Shown: positions 43,049 through 53,300 of the stretch, piece by piece
How positions within the stretch are numbered: position 1 is the first letter of the stretch
Layout of the letters: each line of letters starts with the position of its first letter
Assembly: GCF_007004655.1 (NCBI RefSeq)
Contig: NZ_ML660090.1
Coordinates: 1 to 64,000, forward strand
Reading direction: 5' to 3'
Source of the DNA: Exilibacterium tricleocarpae
Lineage (GTDB): Bacteria; Pseudomonadota; Gammaproteobacteria; Pseudomonadales; Cellvibrionaceae
DNA length: 64,000 nucleotides
The notes under the pieces: generated by a model
Told to the model about the DNA's origin: nothing
What the model saw: only the letters and a program-made list of their open reading frames with translations
Databases searched by the model: none
Translations under genes and position numbers: made by a program

Positions 43049-44989
43049 ATGCTTTATTCAAAGAAGACAGCACATATAGCTATAACACTTCTACTACTTT
43101 TGACCGCAGGTCATACGATCTCCGCGACAAAGCTCCCTGTATCCGCCTTCGCCAACCTGCCCTATATCCAAACTGTCAGCATTTCCCCCGGCGGCACACA
43201 TATCGGTTCTTGGCTGAATATCGACAATGGCTCGCTGATCATAGTCAAAAGCGTAAACACCGGCGAAAGCGTACCGGTCATTTCCACCGACAACACAGAA
43301 TTCAAAATCAACTGGTTCCGCTGGGCCAACGACGAGCGGCTTATTATCAGTCTGCGCTTTGCAGCCAATCGCTATAACCGTCCTACAACGGAAACCCGGC
43401 TGGTCTCTATCAACCGTGATGGGACGGATGCTTTTAACCTGGTAGAACATATCCGCCCGTTGATGAATCTGCAGGACAACGTAGTTGATTGGTTGCCGAA
43501 AGACCCGGACCATATTCTGGTTGCTGTGGTCGGCGAGCGAGATCGGCCTATCGGGCCGGCGGTTTATAGAGTCAATGTCTACGACGGACAGAAAGCCCGA
43601 GTCCAACGACCTTACGCCCGTATTACCCACTGGTTGACCGACCCGTTCCATCGAGTGCGCGTAGGTATGCGGATTGGTGCAGAGAGCACTGCAGTCTATA
43701 TCCGGCAGGGCCGCAAGGGCTGGCGCTCAAAGTGGTTGTTTGACAATTTTTCTCTCGGAGAAATCTGGCCTCTCGGTTTTGGTCTCGATCCCAATACGTT
43801 GTTTGTGCAATCCTATCACCGAGGACGCAAGGCTATTTTCAAAGTTGACATCACTACGTCGTTTCATGAAAGAGAGCTGGTATTGGCGGACCCAACCTAC
43901 GATATCGAAGGTGAGTTGGTCTACTCGCCCCGTGGTGAGGTAGTGGGTATCAAGCACCTGCACAACGGGGCTCATCACTTTTGGGACGAGAAGTATCTGG
44001 GCCTTTACAACGGTATAAAAAAGCAATTTCCCGATACCAATAATCAACTGCTGTCTTTTAGCAACGACGAGAAGCGCTATATATTATTGACTACCAGCGA
44101 TGAGGAGCCCGGCACTTACTATTTCGGGGATCGAAAACACAAAGTCATCACTCGTATTGGCCCGCGTTATCCCAATATCGATGCATCGGTTCTTACCGCC
44201 ACACAAAAAATCAACTATCCTGCTCGCGATGGAACCTTGATAGAAGGCTACTTGACTCTACCGCCGGCAGCTTATCCTGACCGGCCGCCCGTAATCATAT
44301 TCCCACACGGCGGCCCGATGGAGCGCGATAGTAAAGAATTCGACTACTGGACAGCCTTTTTCGCCAACCGTGGATATGCCGTCCTACAAATGAATTTCCG
44401 CGGATCGACAGGTTACGGTATTGAGTTTATGCGAGCCGGCTTTAAGAACTGGGGCCGGCTGATGCAAGATGATATCACCGACGGTGTAAATTGGTTGATA
44501 AAAAAAGGCATTGGTGATCCGGAAAGAATGTGTATCGTCGGCGCCAGCTACGGCGGTTATGCGGCCATGATGGGACTGGTTAAGACACCAGAGCTGTATA
44601 AGTGTGCGGTCAGTTTCGCGGGCATATCGGATTTGCCCAAGTTTGTCTTTGCACAGAGAAACAAAATCAAATTAAATCAGATTGGGGATTCGTGGAAGCA
44701 ATTGTCAGAGACTTCGCCCTTGCATCAGGTAGACAGAATTACCGCACCATTGCTAATTTTCCACGGTGAAAAAGATCGGGTCGTTCCCGCCAGTCAGACC
44801 CGCGCTATGATAAAAGCGCTCAAGAGCGCGAAGAAGGAATACACCTATATCGAGCTGCCAAATGGGGATCATTACCTCAGCAATCAAGAGAATCGGTTAC
44901 TGCTATTTAGAGAAATGGAGATTTTTTTAGCACAGCATCTCGGCTCTAATGAGAAGAAATATGCAGAAAATACCCTTGCCCAGCCATGA
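43049..44989 (+). CDS. S9-family prolyl oligopeptidase-like serine peptidase
   Basis: This is a 646-residue exported peptidase. A signal peptide (about 1-26) leads to a beta-propeller region (about 30-400). A C-terminal alpha/beta-hydrolase domain has HGGPMERD (oxyanion side), nucleophile S500 in GASYGGYAAMMG, D576 in GEKDRVVPASQTR and H608 in GDHYLS. This order is that of dipeptidyl- or acylaminoacyl-peptidases. It may degrade peptides brought in by the nearby TonB system, but the terminator at 42888 separates the two. It is the last backbone gene before the accessory island, whose edge is about 15 bases after its stop. Confidence 0.9.
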   Translation: MLYSKKTAHIAITLLLLLTAGHTISATKLPVSAFANLPYIQTVSISPGGTHIGSWLNIDNGSLIIVKSVNTGESVPVISTDNTEFKINWFRWANDERLIISLRFAANRYNRPTTETRLVSINRDGTDAFNLVEHIRPLMNLQDNVVDWLPKDPDHILVAVVGERDRPIGPAVYRVNVYDGQKARVQRPYARITHWLTDPFHRVRVGMRIGAESTAVYIRQGRKGWRSKWLFDNFSLGEIWPLGFGLDPNTLFVQSYHRGRKAIFKVDITTSFHERELVLADPTYDIEGELVYSPRGEVVGIKHLHNGAHHFWDEKYLGLYNGIKKQFPDTNNQLLSFSNDEKRYILLTTSDEEPGTYYFGDRKHKVITRIGPRYPNIDASVLTATQKINYPARDGTLIEGYLTLPPAAYPDRPPVIIFPHGGPMERDSKEFDYWTAFFANRGYAVLQMNFRGSTGYGIEFMRAGFKNWGRLMQDDITDGVNWLIKKGIGDPERMCIVGASYGGYAAMMGLVKTPELYKCAVSFAGISDLPKFVFAQRNKIKLNQIGDSWKQLSETSPLHQVDRITAPLLIFHGEKDRVVPASQTRAMIKALKSAKKEYTYIELPNGDHYLSNQENRLLLFREMEIFLAQHLGSNEKKYAENTLAQP

Positions 44990-44999
44990 CTTTGGAATT

Positions 45000-45038
45000 A
45001 GGGATGGCATTCTTTGCCGCATCCCATGCAAAGCGCAC
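45000..45038 (-). pseudogene. brnT 5' fragment, duplicated remnant
   Basis: The minus strand from a GTG at 45038 reads VRFAWDAAKNA, matching the start of the intact BrnT gene at 46375 (MGFEWDAAKNA). Upstream similarity continues for about 90 bases (45039-45130 versus 46376-46455). The copy breaks off right beside the S9 peptidase gene, so this is a truncated duplicate. Confidence 0.7.
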
Positions 45039-45255
45039 GACAATCCCTGCATTGGTATTTGTGCAGACAACAGCATCTAAAGCGGTAACCCACCGTTTTC
45101 ATCCTCCGCGCTCTTTCTTATTCGCCTTCTAATATATTTTAAAAATATTCACTTGGATGAAGCCTTGTATTCATCCTTCGACCTTATACTGCGCTTTCCC
45201 ATCAAACAAGGGAAACACATGTGGAAATCTTCCAGAGCTATTGAAAGGAGTGAAA

Positions 45256-45648
45256 ATGCAGATTAAGCCGATTTTGAAAAAAGGTGTGTTCGTTTTACTT
45301 GCCTGTGTAGTTTTCTCACAAGCAAGTGCTCAGCAAGTTACTGTGTCCATCACCTCTGGTGGAAACAGCAACTCGGCCGGAGAGTTTAAAGCTTGGTGCC
45401 TGGATTCAGGTAAATCTTGTAAGGTCACAGGAAATCGCACACACCATGCCGGACCGAGGTCATGTTCCATGACATGTGAAATCGACGAATTGGCGATCTT
45501 TTCCTGTGAGGCCAACAACGTTGATCGCTGGGTTGATGATGTGTATGTGCCAAACTCTGCCACCTTAATCAGCATGTCGAGTAATCGAACTGCCTATGGT
45601 TGGGTAGTGTCCGAATCAGCCAGCGTTTCTTGTTCTTACACCGATTGA
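45256..45648 (+). CDS. Small secreted cysteine-rich protein
   Basis: This 130-residue protein starts at the ATG at 45256, with AAAGGAG upstream; the frame is open further but without signal. Residues 1-25 form a signal peptide ending SQASAQ. The mature part of about 105 residues has six cysteines (WCLDSGKSC, RSCSMTC, FSC, VSC), enough for three disulfides, and no recognised family. It may be a secreted inhibitor, adhesin or toxin-like peptide. It lies between the brnT remnant and the intact brnTA pair, so it may be a passenger in a duplicated segment. Confidence 0.65.
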   Translation: MQIKPILKKGVFVLLACVVFSQASAQQVTVSITSGGNSNSAGEFKAWCLDSGKSCKVTGNRTHHAGPRSCSMTCEIDELAIFSCEANNVDRWVDDVYVPNSATLISMSSNRTAYGWVVSESASVSCSYTD

Positions 45649-45671
45649 TAGCTGGCTAGTCATAGGTAGCA

Positions 45672-45705
45672 GGTGACATACTGTGGTTAGTGGTGTGTCA
45701 CCGGC
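45672..45705 (+). terminator. Possible terminator of the cysteine-rich protein gene
   Basis: GGTGACA (45672-45678) and TGTCACC (45696-45702) form a 7-base stem with a 17-base loop about 24 bases after the stop codon. The following U-tract is weak (CATTTTA), so the call is tentative. Confidence 0.35.
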
Positions 45706-45870
45706 CATTTTAGCAACACAGGGAAATCATGTTTTAATGAATTACGTGTGTTTCAGATTTTTCTGCCTACAGCCAGGGTTGGCGACAGAGTTGTCTAAAT
45801 GTAATCACTAACCAACTGTTAATGGGGCTAAAGATAACCCGACCTCGAAGGGAACTCGTGTCTGTTCAAC

Positions 45871-46119
45871 TTATCTTTGATGGGCCTCCATGTAACTGCG
45901 AAGTAATTTGTTGATGCGGGTTTGATAACCTTGTCCCTGCGCTTTGAACCACTCCAACACATCGGCATCCAGCCGCAGAGTCACAGGTTGTTTCGGCGGT
46001 ACCCGCACTTGCGCGTTACGGAAAAACTCGTCGCCTAACTCCGGGATATCGCTGGTATCAATGTCTTTATCCGGCATCTCAGCCAGGCGCTTCCAATCAG
46101 TTTTTGAGGTTTTGTTCAT
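45871..46119 (-). CDS. brnA: BrnA antitoxin
   Basis: This 82-residue protein has PVTLRLDADVLEWFKAQGQG then YQTRINKLLRSYMEAHQ, the ribbon-helix-helix DNA-binding domain of BrnA antitoxins. It binds and neutralises BrnT and represses the operon. It overlaps the end of brnT by 23 bases, the usual toxin-first arrangement of BrnTA. Confidence 0.92.
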   Translation of the reverse strand: MNKTSKTDWKRLAEMPDKDIDTSDIPELGDEFFRNAQVRVPPKQPVTLRLDADVLEWFKAQGQGYQTRINKLLRSYMEAHQR

Positions 46120-46375
46120 ATCGGCGTACCTCGTATTTCGTCGCTTTACGGGCAGAGATAATGCGGATCACATCATCCCGGCGTTCGGTATAAACCACCA
46201 CACCCATCAAGGTGTGTACCCAGCCAATCGCTACCCAACGCTCTTCACCGTAATCGTCCCGATTGTCCGGTAACGTCAGTATGGGATGGTTGAAGATATC
46301 TTCTACATCGGCAAAGTCGATACCGTGTTTGCGAATATTGACGGCATTCTTTGCCGCATCCCATTCGAAGCCCAT
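46097..46375 (-). CDS. brnT: BrnT toxin (RNase)
   Basis: This 92-residue protein starts at the ATG at 46375 (MGFEWDAAKNAVNIRKHGID). ERWVAIGWVHTLMGVVVYTE and RIISARKATKYEVRRYEQ are typical of BrnT, a RelE-fold ribonuclease that cuts mRNA and slows growth. The longer upstream frame has no family sequence and is excluded. With brnA it forms a complete type II toxin-antitoxin module. A truncated second copy of its 5' region lies at 45000-45130. Confidence 0.92.
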   Translation of the reverse strand: MGFEWDAAKNAVNIRKHGIDFADVEDIFNHPILTLPDNRDDYGEERWVAIGWVHTLMGVVVYTERRDDVIRIISARKATKYEVRRYEQNLKN

Positions 46376-46556
46376 GACAATCCCTGTATTGACATTTGTA
46401 CATACACCGGCATCGTAACACGGTAATCCGCCGTTTTCATCCCCTTTGTTGTTCGCCTCTTGTTCCAGACCCAACCACCCTATGTACCTCCCCAGGGTTA
46501 GCGTATGCCCCGCAAGCCCTAGGGTCTCCTCGCCTCAGCCTGGTCGAGAGGGAGGT

Positions 46557-46742
46557 CATGCACTTGTTTTCCTTGGCCATGGCGTGCCAAAACAGGTGGC
46601 ATGAACCGGTTTTGTCGATGTCGGCTTGTTGCACATAGCGCCTCACCAGCCGGGTAATCCGTCCCAGTGTGAACACATCACCCGGGCTGGTCAGGAAGAG
46701 GTTGTCGGTATCCTGCCTTCCCACCCATTGGTAGCGCTGCTC
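46557..46742 (-). pseudogene. Tyrosine recombinase remnant, copy 1
   Basis: The minus strand reads RYQWVGRQDTDNLFLTSPGD, then LGRITRLVRRYVQQADIDKT and GSCHLFWHAMA. This is the catalytic-domain core of a phage-type integrase of the XerC-like class, with HxxR of the active site corrupted to HLFWH. No arm-binding or core-binding domain and no final tyrosine are present. Confidence 0.65.
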
Positions 46743-46804
46743 AAAGGCGTCCCTTGCGCAGGGCAATGACCCTGGCGCCTGGAACAACTATCACAACCGG
46801 CAGC

Positions 46805-46897
46805 CTGGCTGGGACAGACTGAGCTTCCCCCAGTTTAGCGGTGCTTGTCCTCGCTGTTTCTTAGGTTATTAACGACTCAGTGTCCCCGGTACCTCAA
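46805..46897. repeat. Dispersed repeat R1 (left flank of the Rhs module)
   Basis: GCTGGGACAGACTGA...GGTGCTTG and then TTATTAACGACTCAGTGTCC-CCGGTACCTCA recur at 56104-56231 (R2, with a small insertion) and, in part, at 57672-57713 (R3). R1 lies just before the immunity gene and R2 just after the Rhs promoter side, so they bracket the 9.2-kb toxin module in direct orientation. Confidence 0.8.
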
Positions 46898-46974
46898 AGA
46901 ATTGGCACATCATTAGCAGCGGTATCGATGACACTGCCGTTTACACCGTAAGGGTCATTAACGACCTTCATGCC

Positions 46975-47355
46975 TCAATTTCCCAAGCTCCCTCTAAGGA
47001 ACGTTATTGTACATGTGCGGAGATTTTCTATTGCTGCTATGTAACTACAAAAATCAGGGAACTCATCTCCGCTGTTAGCCAACCAATCAATTAAAACTTC
47101 AGAGCGATAAACTGAGCTTTCCTCTAAGGCATCAGTTAACTCATTGATATTTTCTGGCTGCTTTCTAAGACAAGTTCGTGCAATACCTATAACTGTATCA
47201 GCCCGCACTTCAACCTCTCCAAGAACTGAAGACCCCCCTTCTTCTGCTTGCCACTCGAGCTCATGCAAAACCTTTCTATTTACAGAACTATTAGAGAATG
47301 CAGTTTCGAGAAGTCTAAGTAAAACAGCCAACACTTTTTTGTAAGAAACAGCCAT
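46975..47355 (-). CDS. Probable immunity protein to the Rhs toxin
   Basis: This 126-residue helical cytoplasmic protein is not recognised by family. It starts with an ATG that shares one base with the stop codon of the Rhs gene (TAATG), so it is translationally coupled to it. Position, size and strand are those of cognate immunity genes of polymorphic toxins. Segments include VLAVLLRLLETAFSNSSVNR and EFPDFCSYIAAIENLRTC. Its specific partner would be the last 70 or so residues of the Rhs protein. Confidence 0.7.
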   Translation of the reverse strand: MAVSYKKVLAVLLRLLETAFSNSSVNRKVLHELEWQAEEGGSSVLGEVEVRADTVIGIARTCLRKQPENINELTDALEESSVYRSEVLIDWLANSGDEFPDFCSYIAAIENLRTCTITFLRGSLGN

Positions 47356-50300
47356 TAATTCACACCATAAGTTACAATTTTTCCATTGCGTTCGATCAAG
47401 AACTCACCATTTTTCCTGTTCCATCTAGTTGCACCATCATCAAGAATTGTTTTCTTTGCACCTTTCTTGTTGAAATTTGCAGCCTTACGAAGGTATTTAG
47501 GTATGTCACCTCCAAAACCATGCCTTCTGGCATGATCTCTAATACTATCAGAGAGAGTGCTATAGGTGGCTTTATCCCACTTAGATAGTAACTCTTTAGC
47601 TTCGCTTAAAGGTATTCCCCTTAAGTTGCCAACTCCTGGATTTCTCCCAATAAGTGAAACCACCATTGCGAGAGCCGGCGCTAAATCGCGCCCTAACTGC
47701 TCTTCTGAACTTGCCGCCGCCGGGAAGGGTGAAACAAAACGGTCAGTGCCTAATATATCAGCTAAAGAAGGATCACCCGGTAATATCGGTATGATCGGAT
47801 TAGCGATACCAATCAATGGTTCATGAAAGATTGCCGCAATGTTCTCTTCAACAAACCTAATGCCAACACCGCGCGCAACATCACCGCCACCACCACTACC
47901 AACATTGGTGCCTACAGCCCACCCCGCCGACGCAGTCCCCTCACCATTCGTATACTTCCCACCCGTCGCAACACTAAACCCCACCGACAGCGAAAAGCTA
48001 TTTTCTTTGCCTCCGTGAGCCTTCCCAAGCCCCTCAATCGTACTATTTCCTACTGCATTTGGCGATGCATAGTTTTCCAAATCGTAGAAGCTATCACGCA
48101 ACAGGATATTTCCCGGACTGACAAAAGATATCTCCGACGCACCTATAATGGGCGCACCGGCCATCGGCAGACCACTGCTTCCCGAGCGACGCCCCGAATC
48201 GCGCCGCGGATCGTCGCGGGAATAACCACTCGGGTCAGTCGCATTGAGCGGATTGTTCCAAACATAACTATAGCGATTAAAACTCTGCCCATTGTCCGGT
48301 GCCTGAATAAGCGGATCGGCTTGCAAGAACCTCCCGAGCTTTTGGTCATAGATACGGCCGTTCATATGAATCAGGTTCATTTCATCGACCATCTCATGAC
48401 CGGTAAACCCTCGCGATGTCGTGGGTTTTATCGCTTTCCAGTACTGTGTTGAGATATCTGTAGCCGACATTTCACGCCAGGTGCCGGGAATGCGCCGCGC
48501 CCCCCAAGGATCGAAGTCCAGCGCCGCTTTCACACCGCCACCGTCATTGAGGATATGGCTGACACTCCCCAAATGATCGTATAACAGGTAGTTAAGCTCA
48601 GTGCCCGAACCTGCGCCGGAGGCGGTATACCTCTCGGTAACCAGTGCCCGGCCGGCAATCGATCGCTTCCACTCACTGCTGCCGTCGGGATAGTAGATTT
48701 TTTCCACAGCCCCCAGGTACAAGGTGACAACATCACCGGCAGAGCTGGTGTCAACCCGCTTATAGCGAGATTGGTCGGGCCCGTAGAAAAAGCGGGTGGT
48801 TCGACTAGCCCGCGCGACAGTATCCACCTTACCCATCGCCCTATACGTCAGCGTCCGCCCTGCACCACTGACCATCTGGCCGTTGCTGTTGTAGCTGTAG
48901 TTATGGCTCCCGGCTGCGGTCACGGTATGCGGCCGGCCGCCACCATAGACGTAATCAGAGGCACTGACATCGGACTTGCGTTTGATATTGCCATTGGCGT
49001 GATAACCCACGGCGACGGTGTGGGCGGCATCCCCGGATACGGTGTAGCCAGTCAGGCGATTGATGGCATCGTAAGTAAAGTCCTCACGCAAATTCCGGGT
49101 CGCGAGTTGTTGACCGCCGGTAAGACGCAGGCCGTTGGCTTGTCGATAATCGAGATTGCCCAGAGCACTCCAGCCATAGGTGCGGTATTGTAACGTGCCC
49201 ACATGGGCGGTGATATCACTGCTTGCCTGCTGCCACTCCACCAGGCCGCTGTCGGCGGCATAACTCGCAGTGAGATACACGATACCATTTCCGTACTGCG
49301 ACGCATCTATATTGCCGTGCTGGTCTACAGATTGAACGGTATAGTAATCCTCATTCGCTGCAGATCCAGTGCCGGAAAGGCGGGCCAGGAAGCCATGTTG
49401 GTTATAGTAACGCGCTACCCCGTTTTCATTCCAGGTTGCCGAGCCTCTGGCCGCGTCGAAAACTTTCACCAGGCGGCCTAGAGCATCATAAGACCATCCT
49501 TCATAATGACTGGCTACCTGATTAGCATAACCAGCAATACGTGTCATTTTGGCGCCCGGCCGCCCCATATCATCGTAAGCCACTACTTGAAAATAATCGC
49601 TGTTTAAGTCCGTTACATAATCCAACTGTCCCAAGCCATTGTCGGCCGAATCATACTGCCATTGATACAAGGCATCGATCTCTCCGGTAGTACGAATCTC
49701 ATTGCGCTCAACAACCCGGCCTCTGTGATCATATGATTCCTCAACGGTATTTCCTTCGGCATCTGTTGTTTTTAGTAATTCTCCAAAAGCATTGTAAACA
49801 AAATGGGTGGTGCCGCTATCGGGATCATTGATCCAGCGTTTGCGTCCCCGTTTGTCATAATTCACGGTTATGACTACGCCATCAGAGTCAGTCGTCCTGG
49901 CTAGATAGCCATTAACATCATAGTCATAACTCAACCGAAAGCCGTTGTGGTCCTCTGACGATACTAACTGGTTTAGTGCATTTACAGTTCTTGAGTGCTT
50001 CTTGTTGGCAGCATTATAAGTGGTGGATTGATAACCATCATATACCGTCCTGGTAGAGCCATAGAACGGGTGGCGAACCTCTACTTGGCGCCCGAGAATA
50101 TCATGGTCATACTCGATCCAGTATTTGGTCGAACCGGAAAAATATGGCTCAGTCTCCCTGACCAGGAGGTTGCGGCGATCGTATTCATAGTCGACAAATA
50201 CCCATCGCCCGTCAAACCCTTGCGATACAGAGCGAATAAGCCGCGACGCAATATCGAAGCACTGACGTGTTTCGCCGCCGTCTCCACGGCGATTACGACT

Positions 50301-53300
50301 GTAATAGGCTGTCGCCGTGGGACAGATACCACTGGCGCCCCTGGCCAGCGTGGTGGCACTGTAAGCCCCATCTGCAGAGGCCTGAAAGTAAACGAGGCCG
50401 AAAGCACTGCTGTTGGCACGTGATTTTATCCATCGGTTCAGACCGACACGGTTGTCAGCTTCAATGACATTACCGAATTTATCCCGTATATAAGCTTCAG
50501 TCTGCAACTCAACCCTGTTGCCGAAAGCATTTGTAACACCCTCATAAACCTCGATTGGCTGACGTCCAAATTCATCGTAAACGATTCTTTGCGACTCCCT
50601 CACTTCTCCCGACGGTGCTGTAATCAAAGTCTGTGTCACATTACCAAAGGAATCGTGGTGATAGGTTTTAGTGACAGTCAAGGCGGCATCATCCGGTTCG
50701 ATAGTTTCGGAAACCAGAATGCCACGGAGTGAACCGGTAGTATGGTAACCGAAGGTCGAGGTGCGGGTCTGCGTATTCCCGTTGCGGATTTCGGTAACGG
50801 ACAAGCGAGACAATCTGGCCAACTGCCTCTCCCAGGCGGTCGTACCATATTCTTTCACGGTAGTTTTTGTGCTGAGAACCTGCCCGGCATTATTTTCTAC
50901 AGACTCAGTCATACTCAGTATATTCAAGTACTCGTCTATCTGATTAACCGTTGTTGTGGTGGTGCTAAGCAATATTCCCTGGCTCGCCCCATTGTTGGCC
51001 AATGCATAGTCCTCACGCACAGAAACAGACTTGTAAGGCTGCATGACACCTAGGCTGGCGGTGCCGTTTTCGATAGCCTCCTGAGGCCAGGTTGACTGCC
51101 AGTTGTGCAGCGACCAGGTGTGGTGTTCTCGCGCCAACAAATGCCCCTCGGCAGAGCGCGTTTCAGCACTGGTAAGCCTGCCGATCAGCGGCCAATCCTG
51201 CCGATAGCTTTCAATAGTTTCCATGCCACTTTGCTCATCTATGGCTTTGATGCTTTCGAAACCGAGAAAGCCGCGACCGGCGGCTTGCAGCTTAATACCG
51301 GCATAGTAGTAACTGGTCACTTGCGTAGCCGCTTGATCGACGGCAGCAGCAGTCAAATCGTTTGCCGCCGGCGCAGAGGTTGCTACACGCGTAACGATGG
51401 GGAGCGCACCGGTCATCGTTTTAACGTGCTGGACGGCACCCAGACTCTGAGAGTTTTGCTGTATATCCGCAAATGGATCAACCAGTGTTTCATAGTACTC
51501 ATTCACTGTTGCAACAGCATGCTGCTCCGCCCAACAGCTTGATACACTGTTGCAGTTGACGACAGGATCAACCTGCAAGCCGGCATAATGATCTGAAGTG
51601 ACGGCGCTTTCATAGGTGATGTCTGTTTTATGACCAAGCCCTGTTATCACTGAGGCAATCTTACTGTCCGCCGGGGCGCTTGTCGGTGAACCCGGCTCAG
51701 CATAGTAGATCTTCAGCCTGCCATCGTCATAGTGGATATAGTCGACATAGCCATCACCATTAATATCTCGGAAATAGTTGTGGGGATTACTGGAAAATAA
51801 GTAAAAGTAGCTGTAGTAAAAATCACAATTATTCGAACCTCTTGGACAAAAATCGACGGCGGGTGAAAAACGATTGGCGCCAATGTCCCAATAACTGACT
51901 TTAAGTCGCCCGCGGGTACCTTGGTTGCCGTTATAACCCAATTCGGCAAATTGAAACCAAACAAAGTCCTCGTAGCCGTCACCATTGAGGTCGACAACCT
52001 GCGCTGCAGTGTCGTGGCGATAATGGAAGGGTTGGTCGAAGTAGACTGTAGTCGCATCACCCTGAATCGGATCGGGCAAATCGACCAAGACTTGAGCAGG
52101 CTCAAAACCGTTGCCATTATTCATTATATACAGCCAATCGCCGGCACCGATTTTTATTTTTCCACCCCCGCCAATACCACCCGGCACAACGTCTGTCAGA
52201 TAGATGATGTCGGTGAGACCGTCATTATTCAAATCGACCAAACGATACTTGGAAGCTTCCCAGAAGGATTTGGGCAGTGATTCGACACCGTATGGAACCA
52301 GATAGACGTCCGTCTCAGCAGTAGGTGAATACAGACGACCGTCACTGCCTAGCCGGGCCTTTTTCTTTATAAAAGGCACAAAAGTCTGTGTATTCAGGCA
52401 ATTGATACGTGTTTGGGAGTAAGTGTAACCAGGTGGTGGTCGATCACAGGAGTAGAGGTTTTCAGTATCAAAGGCAACATAGTCAACCACACCATCGCCA
52501 TTGAAATCCGCTACGCCCTCTGCATTCTCAGCCAGCCGTTGCACTTTGGAATGTATGCGATAGGTACCGTTTCCCTGCTCCAACAGAAAGCGAACCCGCT
52601 CTTCCGGGCCCACTTCATAAGGCGTATAGACAGATGTGGATGACGAACTCGGTGTTAGGGGAAAGGTTCTAAACGCGCCGACGCCGGCATCTGAAGCAAA
52701 GGTAGTCGACCCTATCAGGTCAGCCAAGCCATCACCGTCAGCGTCGCCAAAATACAAACGTCTTGTCGGTAAATTAGGGGGAACTATGGCCTGACTTGAT
52801 AACCTCCAATCGCCAGAACCATGGCGCTGCGAAAGATATATCTTCAAATCAGTATTTAGCCAATAGGTAGCAATATCGTCCCTGCCATCATCGTTAAAAT
52901 CAACTACAGAAAGGAATTTATTGCTATCAGCACTTACACTACCATTGATGAAATTGGTTCGCTGTAGTGTTGTTCCCTGACTCAGGGCACACTCAATGCC
53001 GTTTTGGCTCTGCCAGGCGATATCCGTTTTTTCGTCGCCGTTAAAATCGGCAAATATCAACGAGCCAGAGTTTTTAATATTGATATCGAACTCGTAGGGA
53101 GTACTCCGAAATCTTCTCTCTGCCAGATTCCATGTAAAAAGCGTAGGCTCACGACATAGCGTATCCACGCATTCCTGTATGCTGGTTAGATAGTTTAAAG
53201 ATGTATTGCGATTGGCCAGATTTTCATTGTAGTTTAGGAAATACTCTCGAAACTCATTGCCAGCCGGGTCTGTGAGTCGAATACCTGTCAACAAGTTAGG

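Noticed and set aside
46437-46787. Full-length frame over integrase relic 1 as a real 116-residue protein
   Set aside because: Only the central part resembles an integrase; both ends are unrelated and the catalytic HxxR is altered.
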